Assembly: GCA_031271075.1 (NCBI GenBank)
Contig: JAISWN010000150.1
Coordinates: 1-5,228 of the forward strand
Direction: 5' to 3'
From: Treponema sp.
Lineage (GTDB): Bacteria > Spirochaetota > Spirochaetia > Treponematales > Breznakiellaceae
Length of the DNA: 5,228 nt
Both the position numbers and the translations under genes were made by a program. The notes under the pieces were generated by a model. It had not been told where the DNA came from and searched no databases. It was given only the letters and a program-made list of their open reading frames with translations. Shown piece after piece: positions 4,566 to 5,228 of this stretch; the first letter of the stretch is position 1; every line of letters begins with the position of its first letter.

Positions 4566-5228
4566 CTAGTTCATCCGGCCCGCTATGGCGTCCACGAACT
4601 CCCAGGAGTCAAGAACCCTGGCGGGCCTGGGACTGGCCAGGCGGGCCATGTCGCCGGTCATGTCCCCTTCCTCAATGGTGCGGAGGGTTGCGCCCTCAAG
4701 ACGCCTGGCAAATTCCCCCAGGGTTGGGGTACTGTCCAGATCCGCCCGCTTTGCAAGCGCCCCGGTCCAGGCGAAGATCAGGGCCACCGGATTGGTGCTG
4801 GTTTTTTCGCCCTTCCGCCAGCGGTAGTAATGCTGCTGTACCGTGCCGTGGGCCGCCTCGTACTCCGCCGCCCCGGAGGGGGAGACAAGTACGCTGGTCA
4901 TCATGGCAAGACTTCCGGCGGCGCTGGCGATCATGTCGCTCATCACATCCACGTCGTAGTTCTTGCAGGCCCAGAGGAAGCCTCCCTCGCCCTTAACCAC
5001 CCGGGCCACCGCGTCGTCGATGAGGGTGTAAAAATACGTAAGCCCCGCCTTTTCGCACTGAGCCTTGAATTCGGTTTCGTAGATCCGGCCGAAGAGTTCC
5101 TTGAACCGGCCGTCGTAGGTTTTTGAGATCGTGTCCTTTGTGGCAAACCAGACGGGGAGTTTTTCGTCCAGGGCATAGCGGAAGCAGGATCGGGCGAAGC
5201 TTTTAATCGACTCGTCCAGGTTGTGCAT
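4566..5228 (-). CDS. icd: Isocitrate dehydrogenase, eukaryotic-type (type II), C-terminal part, cut by window edge
   Basis: The enzyme oxidises isocitrate to 2-oxoglutarate and CO2 and feeds glutamate synthesis. The 220 visible residues align from memory with human IDH1 from about residue 182 to near the end, so roughly 180 N-terminal residues lie beyond the right edge. The Met at 5228 is internal. Conserved sites (fragment numbering, IDH1 equivalent) are K31 (K212), D71 (D252), K79 (K260), D94 and D98 (D275, D279, metal ligands), H127 (H309), H133 (H315) and N146 (N328). The blocks GGFLWACKNYDVDV, MMTSVLVSPSG and EKTSTNPVALIFAWT are diagnostic for this class and absent from E. coli-type Icd. 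The oddity is EAAHGTVQQHYY, in which Q132 replaces the arginine (R314) that binds the 2'-phosphate of NADP, so cofactor preference is uncertain. No disruption is seen, and the stop is TAG at 4566. Confidence 0.94.
   Translation of the reverse strand: MHNLDESIKSFARSCFRYALDEKLPVWFATKDTISKTYDGRFKELFGRIYETEFKAQCEKAGLTYFYTLIDDAVARVVKGEGGFLWACKNYDVDVMSDMIASAAGSLAMMTSVLVSPSGAAEYEAAHGTVQQHYYRWRKGEKTSTNPVALIFAWTGALAKRADLDSTPTLGEFARRLEGATLRTIEEGDMTGDMARLASPRPARVLDSWEFVDAIAGRMN

Noticed and set aside
4548..5126. A 192-codon plus-strand open frame opposite icd
   Set aside because: It is antisense to a firmly identified gene and its composition looks like a codon-bias shadow.

Overview
The window reads as ordinary chromosomal housekeeping DNA from a bacterium with fairly GC-rich coding sequence. 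It holds three complete genes and one partial gene, separated by short but structured intergenic regions. I see no mobile element genes, CRISPR array, tRNA, rRNA or defence system. The protein set (a cyanobacterial/plant-like GlgC, an MrfA-type helicase, a small PNPOx-like flavoprotein and a eukaryotic-type isocitrate dehydrogenase) together with strong Shine-Dalgarno sites and sigma70-like promoters suggests an anaerobic, glycogen-storing bacterium. A spirochaete of the Treponema group is my best guess, but it rests on general resemblance and is low confidence.

Layout from left to right. Positions 1-132 contain no gene. They hold a two-unit repeat in which each unit is a conserved core followed by a hairpin, lying just beyond the 3' end of glgC. 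Positions 133-1407 (minus strand) are glgC, ADP-glucose pyrophosphorylase. Positions 1408-1559 are a divergent promoter region with a near-consensus promoter for glgC, a perfect tandem pair of 9-bp repeats abutting its -35 box, and an overlapping candidate promoter for the rightward gene. Positions 1560-3911 (plus) are a DEAD/DEAH helicase with a C-terminal cysteine cluster, of the MrfA/YprA (Hrq1-like) family. Positions 3912-4055 carry a small GC hairpin, a consensus -10 box and a strong leader hairpin just before the ribosome binding site of the next gene. Positions 4056-4451 (plus) encode a 131-residue pyridoxamine-phosphate-oxidase-like flavoprotein. Positions 4452-4565 lie between two convergent genes and contain a perfect 9-bp inverted repeat that may terminate transcription from both sides. 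Positions 4566-5228 (minus) are the C-terminal 220 residues of a type II isocitrate dehydrogenase that runs off the right edge.

The genes do not form one pathway. glgC commits carbon to glycogen, icd supplies 2-oxoglutarate and reducing power, the helicase is a DNA repair candidate, and the small flavoprotein has no assigned substrate. Each gene appears to have its own transcription unit: glgC and the helicase diverge, the flavoprotein has its own promoter, and icd converges on it. The points most worth a second look are the replacement of the NADP 2'-phosphate-binding arginine in the isocitrate dehydrogenase by glutamine, the leader hairpin of the flavoprotein gene, the compact glgC/helicase control region, and the structured repeat at the left edge.
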